From assembly GCA_017464225.1 (NCBI GenBank), contig JAFUDW010000215.1:1-33522 (forward strand): a DNA stretch of 33,522 nt, read 5' to 3'. Each line of letters starts with the position of its first letter. Position 1 is the stretch's first letter. A model generated the notes under the pieces. That model did no database searches. It worked only from the letters and a program-made list of their open reading frames with translations, and was not told where the DNA came from. Of this stretch, positions 7,491 to 15,355 are shown one piece after another. The position numbers and the translations under genes were made by a program. This stretch comes from Clostridia bacterium (GTDB lineage: Bacteria > Bacillota_A > Clostridia > Christensenellales > Aristaeellaceae).

Positions 7491-8420
7491 ATGCCCCGCA
7501 GAAACTCCGATACGCTGTATTATCTTTCGGTGCTTGCCGAGGAGCAGAATATGACCCGGGCTGCCGACCGGCTATATATTTCGCAGCCCGCGCTGACCGC
7601 TTTCCTAAACCGACTGGAGGCGGATTTGAACGTCCGCCTATTTGACCGCAGCGCCGTTCCTATCCGTTTGACTGACGCAGGAAGATACTTTATCACCAAT
7701 ATGCAGCGCATCGAAGTCATGAAAAACCAGCTGATGGACGACCTGCGGAGCATGGATCAGAGCATCCAGCGCATCCTTCGCATCGGTATCGGCCGGAACC
7801 GCGGCGCCATGCTGATGCCGGAGACGTTGAAGCGCCTGAATGCGCAGCTGCCGGACCTGCGGATCAGGCTCTATGAGGACAGGGATATCAACATGGTGGA
7901 GTCCATCCATCACGGCATGCTGGATGTGGCCGTCCTGGAGACCTTCGCCTATATCGGCGAGCTTCCCTATACTATGATCGGACAGGAGCAGCATTGCTTT
8001 ATCACGAGCTACGATCATCCGGATTTCGCCCACTTGGAGCGGGATGGAAACGCGCCGGATCATCCCATCGACGCTGACGTATCGCTGCTCAACCAGCAAA
8101 ACTTTCTGTGCCCGAACGTACGCTCCTCCCTGAACGATTTCACCCAGTGGCTGTTTTCCAATTACCGTGTCAGGCCCCGGGATATCATCTTTGTATCCAA
8201 CAATGTGACTGCCTATCAGCTGGCGCTGAAAAACCTGGGATGTGCGTTTTTGAATACCCGCTATGCCGATCTGATCCGCACGAAGGAAAGACCGCTCTAT
8301 ATCATGCCGGGCGGTCATCCTGTCTACCGGCGGCTCTATGCGGTTTACCCCAGCAGCGAGCCATTGCCCGAGGTGGCCGCCCTGATCCGTTGCATGACGG
8401 AGGTGCTGGCCGCAGGGTGA
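7491..8420 (+). CDS. LysR-type transcriptional regulator
   Basis: This 309-residue DNA-binding regulator has the LysR winged helix at the N-terminus: YYLSVLAEEQNMTRAADRLY followed by SQPALTAFLNRLE as recognition helix, and LFDRS at the wing. A linker helix follows at about 60-90. The effector-binding domain runs from about residue 92, where ILRIGIG begins its first strand. An in-frame ATG at 7473 overlaps the ribosome binding site GGGAGG (7475-7480), so the ATG at 7491 is the better start. It is divergent from the sugar operon starting at 7196, with a 22-bp dyad between them, so it most likely controls that operon and itself in response to a pathway metabolite. LysR control of a CUT1 operon is less usual than LacI or AraC control. 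The ligand is unknown. Confidence 0.93.
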   Translation: MPRRNSDTLYYLSVLAEEQNMTRAADRLYISQPALTAFLNRLEADLNVRLFDRSAVPIRLTDAGRYFITNMQRIEVMKNQLMDDLRSMDQSIQRILRIGIGRNRGAMLMPETLKRLNAQLPDLRIRLYEDRDINMVESIHHGMLDVAVLETFAYIGELPYTMIGQEQHCFITSYDHPDFAHLERDGNAPDHPIDADVSLLNQQNFLCPNVRSSLNDFTQWLFSNYRVRPRDIIFVSNNVTAYQLALKNLGCAFLNTRYADLIRTKERPLYIMPGGHPVYRRLYAVYPSSEPLPEVAALIRCMTEVLAAG

Positions 8421-8722
8421 GAAAAGAGGATGTTTGTTTGCGCTGTGCGGTGTCTTTCACCTTCGGAAGCCCGCGCTGCCCGACACGCAAAAAGCCCTTG
8501 CGTTTGCACGCTGCAGAGAGCGGCTTCTGGCGCATGGGCCTCTTTATAAGCTGTGTTCGGACATCGGTCGGGAATCAAAAGTTCATTTTGTTTTTAACCT
8601 CGAGCAGAGGTAGAGATTATTTAGGGCCAATGACACGTTAAACTCAGTTTCTTTTGTTACCGATTTGCTTAGAACCATAACTCATGCGCTAAAGGAATTT
8701 TACGAATAACCCCGTTCAAATT
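8421..8722. other. Non-coding stretch without a recognisable gene
   Basis: These ~300 bases between the regulator and the terminator hold no convincing reading frame with a ribosome binding site in either direction. A short ACGCAA/TTGCGT inverted repeat occurs near 8478-8496. The second half is richer in A and T than the neighbouring genes. I see no tRNA, repeat array or known riboswitch here. Confidence 0.4.
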
Positions 8723-8750
8723 GCCCCGCGCACTTTCTCATGCGCGGGGC
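8723..8750. terminator. Bidirectional stem-loop between convergent genes
   Basis: GCCCCGCGCA and TGCGCGGGGC form a perfect 10-bp stem with an 8-nt loop. It lies between the convergent LysR gene and the MATE gene, 47 nt past the MATE stop. T-runs on either side are short (TATTTT on plus, AATTTG on minus), so efficiency is uncertain. Confidence 0.65.
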
Positions 8751-8797
8751 GGGCTATTTTCGATTCAACCCTTGTATAGCCTATAGATATGCTTTAC

Positions 8798-10216
8798 TCA
8801 GCCGTTGGCGGCTTTCAGCTCTTTTTCCAGCGGCTCCACCTGCTTTTTGCGCCATACGCCGCGCTTGTACAGGATGATGATGGCGATCATGGCGATCATC
8901 CAGCTGGCGAGCAGCGATACGAACACCATGCGCTGCTGGGCGATCAGCGGCCGGCCGGTGTTTTTCATGATCGCTACCAGGCCGTAGGCCAGGGGCAGGC
9001 GCAGGCCGATGGTGGTGGCCAGCGTGACCCACATGGGCGTCATGGTATCGCCCGCGCCGCGCATGACGCCGGACAGCACCTGGTTGACCGCCATGGCGAC
9101 ATAGCCCACAGCCAGGATATACATCATGCCCATGGAAAGATCGATCAGCGCTTGCTCCGGGGTGAAAAGCCGCATCAGAGCGGGACCGAAAAGCAGCACC
9201 AAGGGCGTGAGCACCAGCGCGGTGACCAGCGACATGATCAGCCCCTGACGGGTGCCGATCCCCAGCCGGTCCAGCTTGCGCGCGCCAAGGTTCTGACCTG
9301 CATAGGTGCTCATGGCCTGGCCGAAGCTGAAATTGGGCAGCATGGCGTAGCCGTCCACGCGCATCACCATCACGTTGCAGGCGATGAACATTTCATCGCC
9401 AAAGCTGTTGATCAGCCGCTGCACCACCATCATGGCGCAGGAGAACAGCGCCTGGTTGAGCCCGCTGGGTACGCCCAGGCGGATGATCCATTTCAGATAG
9501 TGGCCGTTGGGCTTCAGATCGCTCAGCTTCAGGGTAAACAGCTTTTTGAGGCTCAGGAGCTTGAACAGGCACAGCACGGCGGAAACAAACTGCGCCAGCA
9601 CGGTGGCCAGGGCGACGCCCGCCACGCCCATCTTGTCCACAAAGGCAAGATCCAGCGCCACGTTCAGCGCGGACGTGAGCAGCAGGAAGCCCAGGGCGGA
9701 AAGAGAATCGCCCAGGCCCCGGAGCACGCCGGCCAGAATATTATAATAGAAAAAACCGGCGATACCGATAAAATAGATGTTCAGATAATCCCGGCAGCCG
9801 TCGTACATGCTGGGCAGCGTGCCCACGGCGGTGAGCAGCGGCCCTGTGATCATGGGGCCGATGATCATGATGATCACGCTGGCAATGGCGGTGATGGTGA
9901 TGCAGTTGCCAATGGTTTTGCTCAGGCCGTCCTGATTCCTGGCGCCGTAAAACTGGGCCACCAGGATGCCCGCGCCGGTGGATATACCCACAAACAGCGC
10001 CAGCAGCAGATTCAAAACGGGCATGGCGTTGCCCACGGCGCCCAGCGCGTTATATCCCCACCGACTGTTGCCGATCACCACGGCGTCCACGGTATTATAC
10101 AGCTGCTGGGCAAAATTGCCGATCAGCATGGGAAAAGCAAACTCGGCAATGCGCTTCCACGGCGCGCCCTGGCTCATGTCCCGCGGCGCAAACATCTCCT
10201 TCAGCTTGGTAAACAT
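8798..10216 (-). CDS. MATE family efflux transporter
   Basis: This 472-residue membrane protein has 12 predicted hydrophobic helices arranged as two similar six-helix bundles, the normal MATE size and shape. The N-terminal PMLIGNFAQQLYNTVDAVVIG is characteristic of the DinF/NorM-like MATE group, and the repeat in the second half (PSGLNQALFSCAMMVVQRLINSFGDE in outline) matches it. Members export drugs, toxic cations or flavins in exchange for Na+ or H+. The ATG at 10216 has GGAGGAT 6 nt upstream. It has its own promoter (10246-10274), just after the Fic gene's stop. Substrate cannot be inferred from context. Confidence 0.93.
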   Translation of the reverse strand: MFTKLKEMFAPRDMSQGAPWKRIAEFAFPMLIGNFAQQLYNTVDAVVIGNSRWGYNALGAVGNAMPVLNLLLALFVGISTGAGILVAQFYGARNQDGLSKTIGNCITITAIASVIIMIIGPMITGPLLTAVGTLPSMYDGCRDYLNIYFIGIAGFFYYNILAGVLRGLGDSLSALGFLLLTSALNVALDLAFVDKMGVAGVALATVLAQFVSAVLCLFKLLSLKKLFTLKLSDLKPNGHYLKWIIRLGVPSGLNQALFSCAMMVVQRLINSFGDEMFIACNVMVMRVDGYAMLPNFSFGQAMSTYAGQNLGARKLDRLGIGTRQGLIMSLVTALVLTPLVLLFGPALMRLFTPEQALIDLSMGMMYILAVGYVAMAVNQVLSGVMRGAGDTMTPMWVTLATTIGLRLPLAYGLVAIMKNTGRPLIAQQRMVFVSLLASWMIAMIAIIILYKRGVWRKKQVEPLEKELKAANG

Positions 10217-10245
10217 CCCGATCCTCCTTCGTGCGCATTGAAGAG

Positions 10246-10274
10246 ATTATAGCATGAATATGTGGGAGAATCAA
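10246..10274 (-). promoter_or_regulatory. Promoter of the MATE gene
   Basis: TTGATT (10269-10274) and a perfect TATAAT (10246-10251) are 17 bp apart on the minus strand. The -10 element is about 30 nt before the MATE start codon. Confidence 0.75.
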
Positions 10275-10305
10275 CATAGGGATAGTGCCATCTGTACAGG
10301 AGGTT

Positions 10306-11343
10306 TCAATTTTCCAATATGATCCATTTCCCGTTTTTACGCGCTCCTTCCCGACGCAAGACGCCCGCAGCTTGCAAGCGCTTCATAGCGGTGCGGACGG
10401 TTCGTAGGGATTTTCCGATTTCCGCCGCCAATTTCTCCTGCGTTAGCATGGGATCATTTGCCAGCCGCCGCAAAATTTCCTGTTCGGTATCCGAGAATTT
10501 ATCCGGCAAGTTGTTGCCGGTTAAATTGCCGGTTAAATTCTTTGCCGCCGACGTCGCTTCCTCGGTCTCGGCTACTTCGGTCAGTGCTTCGCGGATGATG
10601 CCCAGCATGAACTGAATGAAAACGGTGGATTCGCCCCGGCTGTCTGAAACGGCCAGAGCTTCATAATAACCCTCCTGGTGATCATGGATCAGCGATTCCA
10701 CCGGTACCCAGGCAAAGAACGGCTGCCATTTGGACAGGATCAGCGTATGCCACAGCCGGCCCATGCGTCCGTTTCCGTCAGCAAAGGGGTGGATGAATTC
10801 AAACTCATAATGGAAAACGCAAGACTTTATCAGCGGATGGGCGCGGCTGGTCTGCATCCAATCAAACAGCTGCGCCATCACCTCGGGTATATATTTTGGC
10901 GGCGTGCCAGCATGGATCAGTTCGCTGCCCTTGTACACGCCCACGCCACCGGAACGGAAGCATCCTGCCTCGTCTACCAAACCGCTCATCATCAGAGCAT
11001 GGGCGCGGAGCAAATCGTCCATGGAGCAAGGGTTCAATCGATCCAGCTGCTCATAGACGGTATAGGCGTTTTTAACCTCGTGTATATCCCTGGGCGGTGC
11101 CAATACGCGCTTGCCGTCCAGCACCGCCGTGACCTGGCCGAGGGAGAGGCTGTTGTGCTCGATGGCCAGGGAGGAATAAATGGTGCGGATGCGGTTCTCC
11201 CGACGCAGGGTGGGGTTTCGCCGCAGTGTACTGCCCACAGCGATCAGTCCGGTCAGCTCTGCGATGTTCGCGATCAGCCCTGTGATCTCCTCCGTCAGCG
11301 CGTATGGAGGTTTGTAGGTTGGTTCGGTGGGATGGTCTTTCAT
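10306..11343 (-). CDS. Fic family protein with C-terminal winged helix
   Basis: This is a 345-residue Fic-domain protein. The catalytic core motif HPFADGNGRMGR starts at His185, with the full HPFx(D/E)GNxR signature, so the AMP-transfer active site is intact. An N-terminal helix carries SSLAIEHN (residues 57-64). It matches the inhibitory Ser-xxx-Glu pattern of class II Fic proteins but has His where Gly or Asn is usual after Glu62. The C-terminal 65 residues (about 280-345; TQEKLAAEIGKSLRTVRTAMKRLQ) form a winged helix that may bind DNA. The ATG at 11343 follows GAGGT at 7 nt. Targets are unknown; a self-controlled AMPylase or regulator is likely. A broken small gene lies directly upstream. 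Confidence 0.92.
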   Translation of the reverse strand: MKDHPTEPTYKPPYALTEEITGLIANIAELTGLIAVGSTLRRNPTLRRENRIRTIYSSLAIEHNSLSLGQVTAVLDGKRVLAPPRDIHEVKNAYTVYEQLDRLNPCSMDDLLRAHALMMSGLVDEAGCFRSGGVGVYKGSELIHAGTPPKYIPEVMAQLFDWMQTSRAHPLIKSCVFHYEFEFIHPFADGNGRMGRLWHTLILSKWQPFFAWVPVESLIHDHQEGYYEALAVSDSRGESTVFIQFMLGIIREALTEVAETEEATSAAKNLTGNLTGNNLPDKFSDTEQEILRRLANDPMLTQEKLAAEIGKSLRTVRTAMKRLQAAGVLRREGARKNGKWIILEN

Positions 11344-11368
11344 ATAGTGACCTCTAATAATCAGGTGG

Positions 11369-11452
11369 TTAATCTGTTTTTAGTTTTATTATGGCATTTA
11401 CCGCCGTGTTATAGATGGCCTCCGGCATAGGGCCAAAATGAATGTTGAGCAT
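11369..11452 (-). pseudogene. 27-codon remnant of a DUF4869-like gene
   Basis: A good ribosome binding site GAGGTGA stands 6 nt before an ATG that opens MLNIHFGPMPEAIYNTAV, then leaves the expected sequence and stops after 27 codons. From memory, this opening is typical of DUF4869 proteins, which are normally well over 100 residues. The tail (NAIIKLKTD) looks like read-through into unrelated DNA, so a deletion appears to have joined the gene's start to the Fic upstream region 25 nt before the Fic start. It could still be translated as a short leader for Fic. The family assignment rests on my recall of the N-terminus only. Confidence 0.5.
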
Positions 11453-11466
11453 GAAATCACCTCATA

Positions 11467-11496
11467 AGTATACCATACGATCACCTTTTCAGGCAA
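11467..11496 (-). promoter_or_regulatory. Possible promoter for the DUF4869 remnant and Fic gene
   Basis: TTGCCT (11491-11496) and TATACT (11467-11472) with a TGG extension are 18 bp apart on the minus strand. A start 6-7 nt downstream would fall inside the remnant's ribosome binding site, so this promoter would serve the Fic gene better than the remnant. Confidence 0.4.
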
Positions 11497-11712
11497 TGTA
11501 CCTCATAATGCGATGCGACAAAATATTTTGTACGTGGATAGTATGATAAATCATCCTAATTCAGTGAAAAAATGAAGAAGGGATGCCCTTATTTGAAAGG
11601 CGCTCCATGGCGTTTGGATTATACCGCTGTCTGACGTATCTCTTTCTATGTATCTAATATATAATCTGTATTTGACAACCCAAATTTTGCAAGTCTTTTC
11701 CGATGGCGCCCC
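11497..11712. other. AT-rich spacer without gene
   Basis: About 215 bases between the divergent Fic and FAD-enzyme units are AT-rich and hold no supported reading frame. A lone TTGACA at 11672-11677 has no matching -10 box at the right distance. Nothing else recognisable is seen. Confidence 0.4.
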
Positions 11713-11741
11713 TTGCCGCTGACTGTGAAATATGGTATATT
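11713..11741 (+). promoter_or_regulatory. Promoter of the FAD-enzyme gene
   Basis: TTGCCG (11713-11718) and TATATT (11736-11741) are 17 bp apart, with TGG directly before the -10 box (extended -10). The start codon is about 50 nt downstream. Confidence 0.6.
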
Positions 11742-11790
11742 TATCTCCTGCGGCGCGGCGCGCCGCGATCAACCGGAGGATGGATTCGCA

Positions 11791-13170
11791 ATGCAATATG
11801 ACGTGATCATTATCGGCGCGGGGCCGGGCGGCATTTATACCGCGTATGAACTGAAGAAGCTGGATAAGGATATCAGGATCGCCGTATTTGAGGGCGGGCA
11901 CCCGCTGGAAAAACGCAAGTGCCCTATTGACGGGGACAAGGTGAAAACCTGCATCGGCTGTAAGAGCTGCTCCATTATGAGCGGTTTTGGCGGCGCGGGC
12001 GCTTTTTCGGACGGCAAGTATAACATTACCAATGATTTTGGCGGCACGCTGTACGAATACATTGGAAAAAAACAGGCGCTGGAGCTGATGCACTACGTGG
12101 ACGATATTAATCTGAGTCACGGGGGCGAGGGCACCCGGCTGTACAGCACGGCAGGCACCCGGTTTAAAAAAATCTGCATCCAGAACAAGCTGAACCTGCT
12201 GGACGCCTCGGTGCGCCATCTGGGCACCGATATCAACTATGTGGTGCTGCAAAACCTGTACGACGAGCTGCGTGGCCAGGTGGATTTTCATTTCGATACC
12301 CCGGTGACCACCATCCATGTGCTAAAGGACGGCTATGAGGTGGAAACCGAGGGCGGCGCGTTCACGTGCAGGCGGTGCGTGGTCAGCGTGGGCCGCAGCG
12401 GCAGCAAATGGATTGAAAAGGTGTGCCATGAGCTGGGCATCGAAACCCACAGCAACCGCGTGGATATCGGCGTCAGGGTGGAATTGCCCGCCGTGGTGTT
12501 CAGCCATCTGACCGATGAGTTGTACGAGAGCAAGATCGTATACCGCACCGAAAAGTTTGAGGATAACGTGCGCACCTTCTGCATGAATCCCAATGGCGCG
12601 GTGGTGAACGAGAATACCAACGGCATCGTCACCGTGAACGGCCACAGCTATGAGGATAAGAGCAAGCATACGGAGAATACCAATTTCGCCCTGCTGGTGA
12701 GCAAGCATTTTTCCGAGCCCTTCAAGGACAGCAACGGCTATGGCGAAAGCATCGCCCGGCTCAGCAACATGCTGGGCGGCGGCGTGATCGTGCAGCGCTT
12801 CGGCGATCTGATCCGCGGCCGTCGCAGCACGGTCAAGCGCGTGGAGGAGGGCAGCGTGACGCCCACGCTGGCAGCCACGCCCGGCGATCTGAGCCTGGTG
12901 CTGCCCAAACGCGTTTTGGACGGGATCATTGAAATGATCTATGCTTTGGATCGCATCGCGCCCGGCACGGCCAATGACGATACGCTGCTCTATGGCGTGG
13001 AGGTCAAATTCTACAACATGGAGGTGGATGTGAACGGGCACCTGGAAACCCGTTATCCCGGTCTCTATGTCATTGGCGACGGCAGCGGCATCACGCATTC
13101 GCTGTCCCATGCCTCCGCCAGCGGCGTATATGTGGCCAGAGATATGATGCAAAGGCGCGAGGCGGAGTAA
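11791..13170 (+). CDS. FAD-dependent dehydrogenase (COG2509 family)
   Basis: This is a 459-residue flavoprotein. The N-terminus YDVIIIGAGPGG (residues 3-14) is the dinucleotide-binding strand-loop, and LYVIGDGSG near residue 430 is the second FAD contact. Between them a Cys-rich patch (KCPIDGD, then KTCIGCKSC at about 52-60) is followed by GFGGAGAFSDGKYN, the hallmark of the COG2509 'uncharacterised FAD-dependent dehydrogenase' group. The Cys pattern suggests a metal or Fe-S site or redox cysteines, which is inference. I chose the ATG at 11791 since GGAGGA sits 10 nt upstream; an earlier in-frame ATG (11713) lies in the promoter. It appears to be a single-gene unit, with a terminator at 13212. 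The substrate is unknown for the family. Confidence 0.9.
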   Translation: MQYDVIIIGAGPGGIYTAYELKKLDKDIRIAVFEGGHPLEKRKCPIDGDKVKTCIGCKSCSIMSGFGGAGAFSDGKYNITNDFGGTLYEYIGKKQALELMHYVDDINLSHGGEGTRLYSTAGTRFKKICIQNKLNLLDASVRHLGTDINYVVLQNLYDELRGQVDFHFDTPVTTIHVLKDGYEVETEGGAFTCRRCVVSVGRSGSKWIEKVCHELGIETHSNRVDIGVRVELPAVVFSHLTDELYESKIVYRTEKFEDNVRTFCMNPNGAVVNENTNGIVTVNGHSYEDKSKHTENTNFALLVSKHFSEPFKDSNGYGESIARLSNMLGGGVIVQRFGDLIRGRRSTVKRVEEGSVTPTLAATPGDLSLVLPKRVLDGIIEMIYALDRIAPGTANDDTLLYGVEVKFYNMEVDVNGHLETRYPGLYVIGDGSGITHSLSHASASGVYVARDMMQRREAE

Positions 13171-13211
13171 GTCCGCGGTCAGGCGGCAGCCGCGCGCCGG
13201 GAAAACAGGAT

Positions 13212-13262
13212 CGGCGGGGGGGAAGCGCGAGGCGCGATCGTCCCCGCCGCTTTCTGCTTTTG
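13212..13262 (+). terminator. Intrinsic terminator after the FAD enzyme
   Basis: CGGCGGGG (13212-13219) pairs with CCCCGCCG (13242-13249) around a loop holding a smaller GCGC hairpin, followed by CTTTCTGCTTTT. It lies 41 nt after the stop. Confidence 0.65.
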
Positions 13263-13292
13263 GTCAGTGTGCCGACAGGATACGGGTATCGG

Positions 13293-13321
13293 TTGCATTG
13301 ATATCCAAAATATGCTATACT
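13293..13321 (+). promoter_or_regulatory. Promoter of the murA-J-domain unit
   Basis: TTGCAT (13293-13298) and TATACT (13316-13321) are 17 bp apart, with TGC giving an extended -10. The murA ATG is 60 nt downstream. Confidence 0.75.
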
Positions 13322-13381
13322 ATATTCTGGTATACTTTCTGTATGCCTGTTTGAGTTCGCAATGAAACCAAAGGAGAACGC

Positions 13382-14644
13382 ATGGACCGCTACAAATTGC
13401 TGATCACCGGCGGTACGCCGCTCCGGGGCGAAACCTGCGTGTATGGGGGCAAAAATACATCGGTAGCCGTATTGCCCGCCACGCTGCTTTGCGACGAGCC
13501 CTGCGTGGTGGAGAACCTGCCTGATATAGAGGATGTGCACGTGGTGCGCGACATGCTGGAGCTGCTGGGCGCCGTGGTGGATTACGACCGGCAGAACCGC
13601 CGCATGACGGTGGATCCACGGCCTGTAAGCTCCTTTCATGTGCCTTACCAGTTCACCCAGCGCATGCGCGCCAGCTATTATCTGTGGGGAGCGCTGCTGG
13701 GGCGCTGCGGCCAGTGCGAGGTGGGGTATCCCGGGGGCTGCGCCATCGGGAACCGCCCCTTTGAACAGCATATCAAGGGCTTCCGCGCGCTGGGCGCTCA
13801 GGTGGATGATTACGGCGGCATGATCTATGCCAAAGGCACGCTGATCGGCAGCGATATATTCTTTGACCGGATCACCGTGGGCGGCACCATCAATGTGATG
13901 CTTGCCGCCGCCCGGGCCCATGGGAATACCACCATTCATAACGCCGCCCGGGAGCCGCATATCGTGGATCTGGCCAACTTTTTGAATTCCATGGGCGGAC
14001 GCGTGCGCGGCGCGGGTACCGATACCATCCGCATCCGCGGCGTGGATTATATGCATGGCAGCCGTTACAGCGTGATCCCCGATCAGATCGAAACCGGTAC
14101 GCTGATGATCGCCGCTGCGGCCACTCATGGCGACGTGGTGATCCGGGGCTGTATCCCCACGCATATGGAAGCGCTGACGGCCAAGCTTCTGGAGATGGGC
14201 GTGCAGGTGGCGGACACCGACGACGCTATCCGCGTGCGCAGCGAGCGCCCGCACAGGGCTGTGAACCTGAAAACCCAGGAGTATCCGGGCTTTCCCACCG
14301 ATCTGCAGCAGCCCATGAGCGCCATGCTCACCTGCGCCAGCGGGGACAGCATCGTGATGGAAACCATCTTTGAAAATCGCTTCAAGCATCTGAACGAGAT
14401 CCAGCGCATGGGCGCAAAAGTCCGCATTGTGGAGCAGACCGCCATCATCGAGGGCGTGCGTGATCTGTACGGCGCGCCTGTGACGGCCACCGATCTGCGC
14501 GCCGGCGCGGCGCTGGTGATCGCCGGGCTGATGGCCAAGGGCACCACCGAGATCTACGAGCCCGGGTACATTGAGCGCGGTTATGAGCATATAGAAGACA
14601 AGCTTCGCGCCCTGGGGGCCGAAATCGTCCGGGCGCCGCTGTAA
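13382..14644 (+). CDS. murA: UDP-N-acetylglucosamine 1-carboxyvinyltransferase
   Basis: This 420-residue enzyme transfers enolpyruvate from PEP to UDP-GlcNAc, the first committed step of peptidoglycan synthesis, in the cytoplasm. Catalytic features are present: Lys24-Asn25 (GGKN), the MRAS arginine at 96, active-site Cys120 in PGGCAIGNRP (the residue fosfomycin modifies), the FPTD aspartate, ENRF, DLRAGAAL, and the C-terminal ERGYEHIEDKL arginine. So it should be active and fosfomycin-sensitive. The ATG has AAAGGAGAA 6 nt upstream. Clostridia often have two MurA paralogues; this one stands apart from other wall genes, next to a J-domain gene, so it may be the second copy. That is inference. 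Confidence 0.93.
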   Translation: MDRYKLLITGGTPLRGETCVYGGKNTSVAVLPATLLCDEPCVVENLPDIEDVHVVRDMLELLGAVVDYDRQNRRMTVDPRPVSSFHVPYQFTQRMRASYYLWGALLGRCGQCEVGYPGGCAIGNRPFEQHIKGFRALGAQVDDYGGMIYAKGTLIGSDIFFDRITVGGTINVMLAAARAHGNTTIHNAAREPHIVDLANFLNSMGGRVRGAGTDTIRIRGVDYMHGSRYSVIPDQIETGTLMIAAAATHGDVVIRGCIPTHMEALTAKLLEMGVQVADTDDAIRVRSERPHRAVNLKTQEYPGFPTDLQQPMSAMLTCASGDSIVMETIFENRFKHLNEIQRMGAKVRIVEQTAIIEGVRDLYGAPVTATDLRAGAALVIAGLMAKGTTEIYEPGYIERGYEHIEDKLRALGAEIVRAPL

Positions 14645-14683
14645 AGCGCCGGACAGAACAGAAAAGAAGGAGGGGTAGCCTGC

Positions 14684-15208
14684 ATGAACGCCTTTGAGGT
14701 GCTTGGGCTCAGCATTGATGCTGATCAGGCCCAGGTGCGCGCCGCATATCGCAGTTCTGTCAAGCGCTGCCATCCCGATCAGTTTCAGGAAAAGGAACAG
14801 CAGGAAAGGGCGCAGGAGCAGCTGATCAGGCTGAACCTGGCCTATGAGGAGGCCCTGCGCATCGCCACCCAGCGCCAGGTAGGCTATAATACCGTGCCGG
14901 TGGAGGATGCCAAACATATGGCGGTGAAGCTGATGGAGCAGGGCAAGATCGATAATGCCTTGCGCCAGTTGATGCGCGCTTCCGAAAAGGACGCCGAATG
15001 GTATTACATCCAGGGCGAATTGTTGATGCGGATGCGCCAGTATGGCAGCGCGCACCAGAGCTTTCGGGAGGCCACGCGCCGAGATCCGGATAATTTGACC
15101 TATCGCCGCGGCGCGTTTGATTCGGCAAAGGCCGTTAAAAAGCATTCCCAGCCGCTGCAAAAGGCCGCCGACGCTCTCACGGGACTGTTCCACAGAAAGA
15201 AAAAATGA
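14684..15208 (+). CDS. J-domain protein with TPR-like tail
   Basis: This 174-residue cytoplasmic protein starts with a J domain (about residues 1-62) carrying the essential His30-Pro31-Asp32 loop that stimulates DnaK ATPase. It lacks the Gly/Phe region and zinc fingers of true DnaJ. Residues about 75-140 resemble tetratricopeptide helices (alternating small and large residues: WYYIQGELLMRMRQYGSAHQSF in outline), suggesting a protein-binding tail. AAGGAGGGG is 9 nt before the ATG at 14684. It lies 39 nt after murA on the same strand and ends in a terminator at 15242, so the two are co-transcribed. Client proteins are unknown. Confidence 0.88.
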   Translation: MNAFEVLGLSIDADQAQVRAAYRSSVKRCHPDQFQEKEQQERAQEQLIRLNLAYEEALRIATQRQVGYNTVPVEDAKHMAVKLMEQGKIDNALRQLMRASEKDAEWYYIQGELLMRMRQYGSAHQSFREATRRDPDNLTYRRGAFDSAKAVKKHSQPLQKAADALTGLFHRKKK

Positions 15209-15241
15209 TCGGGCGGACGATCGTGATATATCAGAAAACTG

Positions 15242-15279
15242 GACTGCTGCGCAATCGCGTTACAGCGGTCTTTTTGTTT
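15242..15279. terminator. Terminator between convergent units
   Basis: GACTGCTG (15242-15249) pairs with CAGCGGTC (15263-15270), including one G-T pair, around a 13-nt loop. TTTTTGTTTG follows on the plus strand. It ends the murA unit; on the minus strand CAGTTTTC follows, so it may also serve the ispE operon. Confidence 0.7.
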
Positions 15280-15355
15280 GCCTGAGGGGTGGGGCACATA
15301 GATAGGTGTTTAGCGGGGGATATAACTGACCCCAAATAAGAGCCTCATTGGATAC

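Noticed and set aside
8789..10252. 487-codon open frame opposite the MATE gene
   Set aside because: It is a His/Gln-rich shadow of the MATE coding strand; the MATE frame has clear family motifs and start signals.
13091..15193. 700-codon open frame on the minus strand opposite murA and the J-domain gene
   Set aside because: It runs antisense to two well-supported genes, has no family features and is His/Gly/Ala-rich, as expected for a shadow frame in GC-rich DNA.
15316..15333. GGGG/CCCC hairpin as terminator of the ispE operon
   Set aside because: The stem is only 4 bp and has no T-run; the hairpin at 15242-15279 is a better candidate.
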